Positions 1-5,223 of a stretch of 5,223 nt of DNA are shown here, piece after piece. The stretch is from NCBI GenBank assembly GCA_021107345.1, contig JAIOSX010000316.1, positions 1 to 5,223 of the forward strand, written 5' to 3'. The DNA is from Candidatus Aegiribacteria sp. Lineage in GTDB: Bacteria > Fermentibacterota > Fermentibacteria > Fermentibacterales > Fermentibacteraceae. Position numbers and translations under genes: made by a program. Position 1 is the first letter of the stretch. Each line of letters begins with the position of its first letter. The notes under the pieces are model-generated. The model had not been told where the DNA came from, did not search any database, and worked only from the letters and a program-made list of their open reading frames with translations.

Positions 1-337
1 GCTCAACAGGGTAGATTTCCTGCTCAACCGAAAGCGGAACTGGTGCAGCGGCGGGCATTACGGTGAAGCGGCCGCGAATATCTGTATATACTGCATCCAC
101 CACTTCTATACGGGTTGCGGCGCATCCGGTGGGAAGGGCAATCCTGGCGGTGAATTCGGGGAGGCTGGGCTCACCCTCGGCTCCCAGAAGCGCCATTCCG
201 GTGCCCGTTATCCTTGTGTATATCCCTGCTTCCTCGATATTGATCGCAGAAGCATCTATGGGGATTAGTACGGTCATTTCACCAGCAGAGACGGGGAAAG
301 CCGCTGCCAGTAGAATAATAGAAAACATATATTTCAT
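1..337 (-). CDS. Secreted protein with gingipain (peptidase C25)-type propeptide, N-terminal part only
   Basis: This is the first 112 codons of a leftward gene cut by the window edge. The start is the ATG at 337-335, preceded by a purine-rich site (GGAAGGGATGAGG). Two nearby upstream ATGs (345 and 354) meet a TGA almost at once. Residues 1-18 form a signal peptide: Lys2, a hydrophobic core (about 4-14) and a likely signal peptidase I site after VSA. Residues about 35-110 resemble the region that precedes the catalytic domain in C25/gingipain-like proteins: a GEPSLP turn (55-60), a strand ending in ALPTG (67-71), an EVVDAVY strand (78-84) and a Pro/Ala-rich VMPAAAPVP segment (93-101). No catalytic domain is visible because it would lie left of the window. 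The export signal is clear. The C25 assignment is inferred from remembered motif order and could be wrong; another secreted beta-rich surface protein is possible. Confidence 0.6.
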   Translation of the reverse strand, partial: MKYMFSIILLAAAFPVSAGEMTVLIPIDASAINIEEAGIYTRITGTGMALLGAEGEPSLPEFTARIALPTGCAATRIEVVDAVYTDIRGRFTVMPAAAPVPLSVEQEIYPVE

Positions 338-458
338 TTCCTCATCCCTTCCATGAACTATATTATTACTACATATTTGTTAATAACACGTTAACGATTA
401 CAAAGACATTACTCAAGGATATAACGCTTCTGGTTACAAATGGTTCCAGGTCTGTTTT
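338..458 (-). promoter_or_regulatory. AT-rich gap upstream of the secreted-protein gene, with weak promoter/operator candidates
   Basis: This 121-bp gap lies between the 202-aa gene and the secreted-protein gene and is clearly richer in A/T than its neighbours. On the minus strand, TTGAGT (416-411) and TAACGT (393-388) are 17 bp apart, a poor -35/-10 pair. They overlap an imperfect palindrome at 377-403 (TTGTTAAT on the left, ATTACAA on the right) that encloses a perfect 8-bp palindrome CGTTAACG at 389-396. A promoter for the secreted-protein gene could sit here, with the palindrome as operator. The match is weak, and read-through from the upstream gene is equally possible. Confidence 0.25.
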
Positions 459-472
459 CTAGAAAACACCTG
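447..472 (-). repeat. Inverted repeat (hairpin) across the stop codon of the 202-aa gene
   Basis: CAGGT (447-451) pairs with ACCTG (468-472). Inside it a perfect palindrome TGTTTTCTAGAAAACA (453-468) is centred on the gene's TAG stop codon. On the transcript this gives an outer 5-bp stem and an inner GTTTTC/GAAAAC arm with a two-base bulge. No U-tract follows, so it is not a textbook intrinsic terminator. It may protect the mRNA 3' end, act as a weak terminator, or be chance. Confidence 0.4.
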
Positions 473-1067
473 ACTGAAGCAATTCATCTGCTACCACCAC
501 GATACTATTATCAGACTGTTCCGTGGATGTCCGGAGGATTGAATCCTGCGACGCTATCGCATATTGAATGGGGTCCGAATTCTCCACCTGAAATACCAGA
601 TAATCCACATCGAAATACTCATGGGCCATTGATGCGCGGTGGACAGCGGAATCTGTTCCGAGGTCCAGAGGGTCATCGTATACAGCAATATTATCACCGG
701 CAAGTTCATTCAATACATTAATGAACTGCATTGCGGTTGCAGATCCGTTCTCTCCGGGAAAAACTGACACGGCAACCGTGATCAGCCTGTCACCGGAGAA
801 AGCCTCATCCCAGTTGATACCCGTTTCAATGATGTGATGATCATCTACTGGGTCAACGGAGACAGTATCTTCATCCGAACTGGTTAATACATCAAGGAGG
901 AATAGACCGCCCACTACCACAATAAGACCTATGGTGATATATGTCATTTCATTAGAAAGACCATCATCGATCTCATCATCTCCGCCTCCTGCGCCCATAA
1001 CGGGACATGAAAGAAGTAATAGAGACACCAGAACAGCTGCCGCTGTGGTTCTGTATTTAAATATCAT
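459..1067 (-). CDS. Exported/membrane-anchored hypothetical protein coupled to the EF-G-like gene (202 aa)
   Basis: I do not recognise a named family. Residues 1-26 are a signal peptide: positive FKYR, then a hydrophobic AAAVLVSLLLLSC core. Cys21 in LLLLSC could be a lipobox cysteine, although Leu at -2 is not ideal; cleavage by signal peptidase I after VMGA (22-25) is the alternative. A short acidic linker (30-40, GDDEIDDGLSNE) leads to a second hydrophobic segment, about 42-61 (TYITIGLIVVVGGLFLLDVL), which should be a membrane helix. Another acidic stretch (64-77) follows. The remaining roughly 120 residues look like an alpha/beta domain, with strands at LITVAVSVF (95-103), NIAVY (126-130) and DYLVFQV (155-161). 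That pattern loosely recalls CsgG/PelC-type lipoprotein folds, but only as a guess. The ATG lies one base after the upstream TAG. Its ribosome site GAGGAAGAG is built from the codons of that gene's acidic tail, which supports this start and implies translational coupling. Confidence 0.8.
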   Translation of the reverse strand: MIFKYRTTAAAVLVSLLLLSCPVMGAGGGDDEIDDGLSNEMTYITIGLIVVVGGLFLLDVLTSSDEDTVSVDPVDDHHIIETGINWDEAFSGDRLITVAVSVFPGENGSATAMQFINVLNELAGDNIAVYDDPLDLGTDSAVHRASMAHEYFDVDYLVFQVENSDPIQYAIASQDSILRTSTEQSDNSIVVVADELLQSGVF

Positions 1068-1068
1068 T

Positions 1069-3126
1069 CTACTCTTCCTCTTCTATTATGGAGGCCATGA
1101 TCTTCTCCTGGATATCCCTTGGAACCGGCTGGTAACCTTCAAAGCTTTGAGTGAAACTTCCCCTTGCCTGGGTCAGTGATTTCAGGGTGCTTGTATACTG
1201 GAAAAGCTCTGCTTCCGGAACACTGGCCTTTATTACCTGAAAGGCACCCTCCGCTTCAATTCCCTGAATACGTCCGCGTCTGGAAGTCAGGTCACTCATT
1301 ACATCTCCCATGAATTCTTCCGGGACTGTGACTTCCATATTTACAACAGGTTCAAGAAGGCTGGGTCCTGCATCCATCATGACATTCTTGAAGCATTTTC
1401 TGGAGGCCAGTTTGAAAGCCATGTCCGAGGAATCCACAGGATGATAGGACCCATCGTACACAACAGCCTGTAAATCCACGACCTTACAGCTCGAAATGGG
1501 TCCGTTCTTCATAGCCTCGATTATTCCCTTTTCCACTGCGGGAATAAAATTGGTGGGAACATTCCCGCCGACTACTTTGCTTTTAAATTCAAATCCGGTC
1601 CCCCTTGGCAGGGGTTCAAGTCTTATGAATACATGGCCGTACTGGCCGCGTCCACCTGTCTGCTTCTTGTGTTTGTAAGAACCTTCAGCCTTCCTGGTTA
1701 TCGTTTCGTGGTAGGCAATCTTTGGCTTGAAAGTTTCCGTTTCCACTCCGGTTGCGTCCTTCAGCCTGCTGAGCATTACCTTCAGGTGAAGCTCACCCAT
1801 TCCCGAGAGGGTCGTCTGTCCGATCTCGGATTCGTTCCTGAGGATAAGTGTGGGATCCTGGGCTGCAAGGAGTGACAGGCCTGAACCCATCTTGTCTTCG
1901 TTGCCTCTTTCCCTGGGGGCGATGCCGACCCTGTAAACGGGCTCGGGGAAGACAATGGGCTTCAGGATGATCTTGCTTCCCTTCTGCCCGAGAGTATCGT
2001 TTGTGGTGGTGTTCTTCAGCTTGGCGATTGCTGCGATATCTCCTGTGACCAATCTGTCTGCGCTGGTCCTGTTTGAACCGCTTATGAAATAGTAGTTGCC
2101 AAGGCGTTCAGAGGCGTTTCTTGTTGTGTTGGATATATCAGTGGTTCCTTCAATGCAGCCGCTCTGCACCCGTACGAAAACTATTTCACCCATGTGGGTA
2201 TCTACTTTGCAATTGAATACCTTGGCCACGAAGGGACCCGAGGGGTCGGGAGCGATCTCTACTTCTTTGTCTCCTTCGGTTGCGGCTGCGGGAGGTCCTT
2301 CCAGTGGAGAGGGGATTAATGTGGGGATTGAATCAAGAAGGAATTTCTGACCGACTGGAGGAAGCGCCATTCCGCTGAATACGGGAAAGATATTCCTGGT
2401 GGCAAATGCCTTCTTCAGTCCTTCAGTCATTTCTTTTTCGGTAAGTGTTTCATTCTCGAAGAATGATTCCATCAGTTTCTCGTCAGACTCCGCAGCGGCT
2501 TCAACCAGCTGCATCCTGTACATTTCTGCATCGTCCTTCGCTGAATCAGGTACGGGTATTTCCTTACCCTCAGCATTCACAGCCTTACCTGTAAGTACGT
2601 TGACAATCGCGGAGAATACACCGTTTTCCTTCACGGGAAATGTCACCGGAATAGCGCTTTTCCTGAGGTTATTTCTTATATCCTCGAGTGCTCTGTCAAA
2701 ATCAGCAATATCACGATCAACGCGGTTGATCCAGATCATCAGCGGTTTCTCGCTTCTGGCGGCAAAGTCCCATGTCTTAAGGGTTCCCACTTCAACACCG
2801 TCTGATCCGTCAACAACAAGAAGAACTCCGTCAGACACTGTGACACTGCCTATGGTTGCTCCATGGAAATCTGCCAGTCCGGGAGTATCGATTATGTTGA
2901 TCTTGTAGCCGTTGTAATCGACTATGCCCATCGAAGATGAAAGACTGTGTTTTCGTTCACGACTTTCATCGGTATAGTCGAACTGGCTTGTGCCGCTATC
3001 GACACTTCCCAGCCGTTCTACGGCACCGCCCGCAAAAAGAAGTGAATCGCAGAGACTGGTTTTTCCGACCGTACCGTGGCCGACAACTGCTATTGTTCTT
3101 AGTTTGTCTGAATTGTAGTTTTTCAA
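1069..3126 (-). CDS. Elongation factor G-like translational GTPase (EF-G2/FusA2 type)
   Basis: This 685-aa protein has the full five-domain EF-G layout. The G domain (1 to about 275) has the P-loop GHGTVGKTS (16-24), an atypical switch I (RERKHSLSSS, 56-65), G3 DTPGLADF (80-87), G4 NRVD (134-137) and G5 around FSGMA (250-254). Domain II covers about 297-390. Domain III (about 398-475) contains GQTTLSGMGELHLKV (436-450). Domain IV (about 477-600) has GGRGQYGHV (491-499) and the tip loop DGSYHPVDSS (558-567), with His562 where EF-G inserts into the decoding site. Domain V has LEPVVNMEV (591-599) and a DLTSRRGRI segment (612-620). The short P-loop and RKHS switch I match the EF-G-like paralogue family (Thermotoga TM1651, Thermus TTHA1498) rather than canonical FusA, so it is probably a second EF-G whose role is uncertain. 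Odd features: Leu84 replaces the catalytic His of DTPGH, and G4 has Arg for Lys. The start is TTG (3126-3124), fixed by AGGAG seven bases upstream and by the closeness of the P-loop; the next Met is residue 66. Confidence 0.93.
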   Translation of the reverse strand: MKNYNSDKLRTIAVVGHGTVGKTSLCDSLLFAGGAVERLGSVDSGTSQFDYTDESRERKHSLSSSMGIVDYNGYKINIIDTPGLADFHGATIGSVTVSDGVLLVVDGSDGVEVGTLKTWDFAARSEKPLMIWINRVDRDIADFDRALEDIRNNLRKSAIPVTFPVKENGVFSAIVNVLTGKAVNAEGKEIPVPDSAKDDAEMYRMQLVEAAAESDEKLMESFFENETLTEKEMTEGLKKAFATRNIFPVFSGMALPPVGQKFLLDSIPTLIPSPLEGPPAAATEGDKEVEIAPDPSGPFVAKVFNCKVDTHMGEIVFVRVQSGCIEGTTDISNTTRNASERLGNYYFISGSNRTSADRLVTGDIAAIAKLKNTTTNDTLGQKGSKIILKPIVFPEPVYRVGIAPRERGNEDKMGSGLSLLAAQDPTLILRNESEIGQTTLSGMGELHLKVMLSRLKDATGVETETFKPKIAYHETITRKAEGSYKHKKQTGGRGQYGHVFIRLEPLPRGTGFEFKSKVVGGNVPTNFIPAVEKGIIEAMKNGPISSCKVVDLQAVVYDGSYHPVDSSDMAFKLASRKCFKNVMMDAGPSLLEPVVNMEVTVPEEFMGDVMSDLTSRRGRIQGIEAEGAFQVIKASVPEAELFQYTSTLKSLTQARGSFTQSFEGYQPVPRDIQEKIMASIIEEEE

Positions 3127-3149
3127 ATTAATACTCCTAAATCCCGAAC

Positions 3150-3178
3150 TTGTTCATATCGAAAAACGTTGCTAATAT
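3150..3178 (+). promoter_or_regulatory. Candidate promoter for the zinc-finger protein gene
   Basis: On the plus strand TTGTTC (3150-3155) and TAATAT (3173-3178) are separated by 17 bp. They match the sigma-70 consensus at 3 and 4 of 6 positions. The leader to the ATG at 3279 would be about 95 nt. This is a weak match, reported because spacing and location fit. Confidence 0.25.
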
Positions 3179-3202
3179 TCATACAGTTCTGAGGGAGCAT
3201 AT

Positions 3203-3231
3203 TACTTACGCACGAAAGGTGCTTCTGTCAA
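3203..3231 (-). promoter_or_regulatory. Candidate sigma-70-type promoter for the GTPase operon
   Basis: The minus strand carries a perfect TTGACA (3231-3226). With a 17-bp spacer the -10 would be TAAGTA (3208-3203), a poor match; a better TAATAT lies at 3204-3199 but needs a 21-bp spacer. The predicted transcript would have a leader of roughly 70 nt before the TTG start. The -35 is convincing and the -10 is not. Confidence 0.35.
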
Positions 3232-3278
3232 CTGCTAACTATCAATGAAAACGACTGCTTCATGCACGGAGGAAAAAA

Positions 3279-3608
3279 ATGGACTCTGCAAGGTATCTGC
3301 TTCTATTTGTGGGTATAGCATTCCTGTGGTTCATCATCAGGCAGGTGATACGTCAATGGCTGAACGGTCCCGACAGGAAGAAAGAATACAGTGAGATGGA
3401 CGCAGAGGAAAGAGCGATAGAGAGGGAAGCAGGAGATAATATTCCCGTTTGTCCTTTATGCGGAGCTCTGACAAAGCTGCATCGGTATCCGCATATTACC
3501 GTGTGGAGATGCATCAATTACCCCGGATGCAGGGGATTCGTCAAGGCCAGGAAACCCAAAAGGATGAAATTTGCTGCTGACTGGAGCAGGAAAACAAGAA
3601 AAAAATAG
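3279..3608 (+). CDS. Small membrane protein with topoisomerase-I-type C4 zinc finger (109 aa)
   Basis: Residues about 5-21 (RYLLLFVGIAFLWFIIR region) form a single membrane helix. It is followed by the positive RQVIRQW, which predicts the N-terminus outside and the rest in the cytoplasm. A charged, probably helical linker (32-50) leads to a zinc-binding unit: Cys58-Pro-Leu-Cys61, 16 residues, then Cys78, five residues, Cys84 (CX2C-X16-CX5C). The surrounding WRCINYPGCRGF text (76-87) matches the zinc ribbons at the C-terminus of bacterial topoisomerase I (zf-C4_Topoisom), which bind single-stranded DNA. The tail (88-109) is strongly basic. No topoisomerase or nuclease domain is present. The start is secured by GGAGG six bases upstream. 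A membrane-tethered nucleic-acid-binding role is inference; zinc ribbons of this type also occur in proteins of unknown function. Confidence 0.85.
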   Translation: MDSARYLLLFVGIAFLWFIIRQVIRQWLNGPDRKKEYSEMDAEERAIEREAGDNIPVCPLCGALTKLHRYPHITVWRCINYPGCRGFVKARKPKRMKFAADWSRKTRKK

Positions 3609-3688
3609 CACTTGAAACCGTTGCATTATAGTAATAGATTGGCAATTCTCTGATTATCTATTAAACCAGGGAATCGTAAGGAGGAGAA
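3609..3688 (+). promoter_or_regulatory. Promoter and operator-like region upstream of the iron-sulfur flavoprotein
   Basis: TTGAAA (3612-3617; five of six bases fit the -35 consensus) and TAGATT (3635-3640; four of six fit the -10) are spaced exactly 17 bp apart, giving a plausible promoter just after the previous stop codon. An AAGGAGG ribosome site (3678-3684) ends four bases before the GTG start. The flavoprotein may therefore be transcribed separately from the zinc-finger gene. No GC-rich terminator with a U-tract lies between the two genes. Confidence 0.45.
3632..3663. repeat. 8-bp inverted repeat overlapping the candidate -10 box
   Basis: TAATAGAT (3632-3639) is perfectly complementary to ATCTATTA (3656-3663), with a 16-base interval. 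The left arm covers the candidate -10 and the right arm falls around +10 to +17 of the predicted transcript. The geometry suits a dimeric repressor operator. As RNA it would be a weak AT-rich stem, so a terminator is unlikely. Confidence 0.4.
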
Positions 3689-5223
3689 GTGTCTTCCCAG
3701 GTAAAAAGAATCACCAGACATCCGATTCTGGAAGAACCTGCGTTCAGGAAAGTTGAATTCGCTTTCAATGGACAACCCGCCGTTGGTATTGAGGGGGAAG
3801 CTGTATCTTCTTCTCTATTTGCCATGGGCATTCACGTATTCGGACATCACCATGCGGACGAAAGCGCACAGGGGATGTTCTGTGCAAATGGACAGTGTTC
3901 GCAGTGCACTCTTATCATAGATGGAGTTCCGCGTAAAAGCTGTATTGTTCCGCTTGAGGCCGGAATGCAGATTGAAAGCCTTGAAGGTCTTCCGGAACTG
4001 AGAGATCTTCCCGGCCCTGATGTTCATTCCCCGCTGCGGATTGATACAGATGTTCTGATCCTCGGCGGAGGACCATCGGGAATGGCCGCTGCTGTAGAAC
4101 TGGGGAAAAAAGATATAAACACCATCATCGTTGACGATAAGGACCGCCTCGGTGGAAAGCTCGTTCTGCAGACCCACAAGTTCTTCGGCTCTGTGGCCGA
4201 TTGTCATGCGGGAACCAGGGGTATTCACATAGCTTCCCTGCTCGCAGAAGAGATTTCGGAATTGGAATCGGTGGATGTATGGCTGGACAGTATCGTGCTT
4301 GGAGTATTCAGTGACGGTACGGTGGGTATAAGGTGCTCAGGCGGTTACAGAATAGTAAAACCGGAATACCTGCTTATTGCGACCGGCGCCAGAGAAAAAT
4401 CACTTCCTTTTCCCGGATGCACATTACCAGGAGTATACGGCGCGGGAGCGTTCCAGACCCTTGTGAACAGGGACCTGGTGAGGTGTTCAGAAAAAGTTTT
4501 TGTTGTAGGCGGCGGCAACGTTGGCCTGATAGCCGCGTACCATGCCCTGCAGGCCGGTATGACTGTCGTGGGTCTGGCGGAGGCCATGCCTGTATGCGGC
4601 GGTTACAAGGTTCACGCCGACAAAATAAAGAGACTCGGAGTTCCTGTCTTCACCAGACATACCGTTCTTGCGGCTCACGGCCATGAGCAGGTGGAAGCGG
4701 TTACAATTGCGGAGATCGATGATTCTTTCAGATCCTTGCCCGGTACTGAAAAAAGCTGGGAGGTGGACACCGTTCTGGTAGCGGTGGGGCTGAATCCTGT
4801 TGATGAATTTTACAGTAAGGCTTCGAGGTTCGGAATGAAGGCAATGATGGCAGGCGATGCGGAGGAGATAGCCGAAGCCAGCGCAGCAATGTTTTCCGGG
4901 AAGATAAGAGGACTTCAGATTGCCAGGGAACTGGGAACGGAGGAAATCTCAATTCCCTCAGATCTTCATGAGAAAGCGGAGGTGCTGAAAAGCCCCGGCG
5001 GAGAATTATTTCCTTACCACCCGCCTGAGACAAGGGAGGGTGTGTTCCCCGTTCTTCACTGTATGCAGGAAATACCGTGCAACCCATGCATGACATGCTG
5101 CCCGAAGGATCTGATAGGTACATCGGGACACCCGATCATGGGTCTGCCTGAATTCCATGGAGAGTGCGTTGGATGCGAAAAGTGCGTAGCGGTGTGTCCG
5201 GGGCTGGCAGTTACACTGGTGGA
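3689..5223 (+). CDS. Iron-sulfur flavoprotein dehydrogenase subunit (HcnA-HcnB/proline dehydrogenase alpha-like), 3' end missing
   Basis: This open frame of 511 codons begins at GTG (3689-3691) behind AAGGAGG and runs off the window. Domains in order: an N-terminal [2Fe-2S] domain of the Fer2_4 type (about 20-105), with Cys65, Cys70, Cys73 and Cys85; an FAD-binding Rossmann motif LGGGPSGM (125-132) with acidic residues at the end of strand 2 (Asp149-Asp150); LLIATGA (228-234); a second, NAD(P)-type Rossmann motif VVGGGNVG (272-279); and TVLVAVGLNP (361-370), typical of pyridine nucleotide-disulfide-type folds. The C-terminus adds a Cys-rich segment (Cys458, 464, 467, 470, 471) and a ferredoxin motif CVGCEKCVAVCP (493-504), so one or two [4Fe-4S] clusters are expected. 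This order matches electron-transfer alpha subunits of dye-linked L-proline/hydroxyproline or sarcosine-like dehydrogenases, which work with a separate FAD amine-oxidising subunit. The substrate cannot be read here. There is no signal peptide, so it is cytoplasmic. It is probably the first gene of an operon extending rightward. Confidence 0.88.
   Translation, partial: MSSQVKRITRHPILEEPAFRKVEFAFNGQPAVGIEGEAVSSSLFAMGIHVFGHHHADESAQGMFCANGQCSQCTLIIDGVPRKSCIVPLEAGMQIESLEGLPELRDLPGPDVHSPLRIDTDVLILGGGPSGMAAAVELGKKDINTIIVDDKDRLGGKLVLQTHKFFGSVADCHAGTRGIHIASLLAEEISELESVDVWLDSIVLGVFSDGTVGIRCSGGYRIVKPEYLLIATGAREKSLPFPGCTLPGVYGAGAFQTLVNRDLVRCSEKVFVVGGGNVGLIAAYHALQAGMTVVGLAEAMPVCGGYKVHADKIKRLGVPVFTRHTVLAAHGHEQVEAVTIAEIDDSFRSLPGTEKSWEVDTVLVAVGLNPVDEFYSKASRFGMKAMMAGDAEEIAEASAAMFSGKIRGLQIARELGTEEISIPSDLHEKAEVLKSPGGELFPYHPPETREGVFPVLHCMQEIPCNPCMTCCPKDLIGTSGHPIMGLPEFHGECVGCEKCVAVCPGLAVTLV

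Larger units (their letters stand above)
3127..3278. promoter_or_regulatory. Divergent intergenic region between the GTPase and zinc-finger genes
   Basis: These 152 bp separate two genes transcribed away from each other, so both promoters are expected here. The ribosome sites are clear: AGGAG on the minus strand (3138-3134) for the TTG start of the GTPase, and GGAGG on the plus strand (3268-3272), six bases before the ATG of the zinc-finger protein. A small GCAC/GTGC hairpin (3210-3213 with 3219-3222) lies mid-region. No tRNA, riboswitch or further gene is visible. Confidence 0.6.

Noticed and set aside
63..356. 97-aa open frame on the plus strand
   Set aside because: It is antisense to the secreted-protein gene, whose signal peptide and propeptide-like motifs support the minus strand.
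440..721. 93-aa open frame on the plus strand
   Set aside because: It is antisense to the C-terminal half of the 202-aa protein gene, which has a better start, ribosome site and signal peptide.
2399..2908. 169-aa open frame on the plus strand
   Set aside because: It is antisense to the G domain of the EF-G-like gene, is serine-rich low-complexity text, and has no domain or ribosome site; it is a shadow of real coding sequence.
3210..3222. GCAC/GTGC mini-hairpin in the divergent region as a regulatory RNA element
   Set aside because: A 4-bp stem is too short to distinguish from chance, and no riboswitch consensus surrounds it.
3609..3663. AT-rich inverted repeat as a Rho-independent terminator for the zinc-finger gene
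   Set aside because: The stem is almost all A/T with a 16-base loop and no following U-tract, so an operator reading fits better than a terminator.
3815..4228. 137-aa open frame on the minus strand
   Set aside because: It is antisense to the [2Fe-2S] and FAD motifs of the flavoprotein, whose cofactor motifs are unmistakable on the plus strand.
4333..4686. 117-aa open frame on the plus strand
   Set aside because: It is a different frame inside the flavoprotein gene, is Arg/Cys/Gly-rich, and has no recognisable domain; the flavoprotein frame carries GGGNVG here.
4728..5123. 131-aa open frame on the minus strand
   Set aside because: It is antisense to the flavoprotein C-terminal region, is Pro/Ser-rich, and has no motif or ribosome site.

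Overview
The window looks like chromosomal DNA from an uncultured or deep-branching bacterium of moderate GC content. It uses GTG and TTG starts behind strong Shine-Dalgarno sites. A secreted protein with a gingipain (peptidase C25)-type propeptide hints at the FCB/Fermentibacteria-like candidate phyla, but that placement is inference. I see no tRNA, rRNA, CRISPR array, insertion sequence or phage gene.

Layout: a leftward block fills positions 1-3126. In transcription order it holds (i) a 685-aa EF-G-like translational GTPase of the EF-G2/FusA2 kind (3126-1069), (ii) a 202-aa exported or membrane-anchored protein of unknown function that starts one base after the GTPase stop (1067-459), and (iii), after a 121-bp AT-rich gap, the N-terminal 112 residues of a secreted protein that runs off the left edge (337-1).

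A 152-bp divergent intergenic region (3127-3278) separates this block from a rightward block. That block begins with a 109-aa protein that has one membrane helix and a topoisomerase-I-type C4 zinc finger (3279-3608). After an 80-bp regulatory-looking gap comes a large iron-sulfur flavoprotein (3689 to beyond the right edge). It joins an N-terminal [2Fe-2S] domain, a two-Rossmann-fold FAD/NAD(P) module and a C-terminal 4Fe-4S region. It resembles a fused HcnA+HcnB, or the alpha subunit of dye-linked proline/sarcosine-type dehydrogenases.

Functional links: the GTPase and the 202-aa protein are probably translationally coupled. The flavoprotein has its own candidate promoter with an 8-bp inverted repeat over the -10 box, so it probably heads a separate operon continuing to the right, where a catalytic amine or amino-acid oxidoreductase subunit would be expected. 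Nothing here is a convincing new defence or mobile system. The most unusual items are the altered G-motifs of the EF-G2 homologue with its coupled membrane partner, the minimal membrane-tethered zinc finger, and the multi-cofactor flavoprotein.
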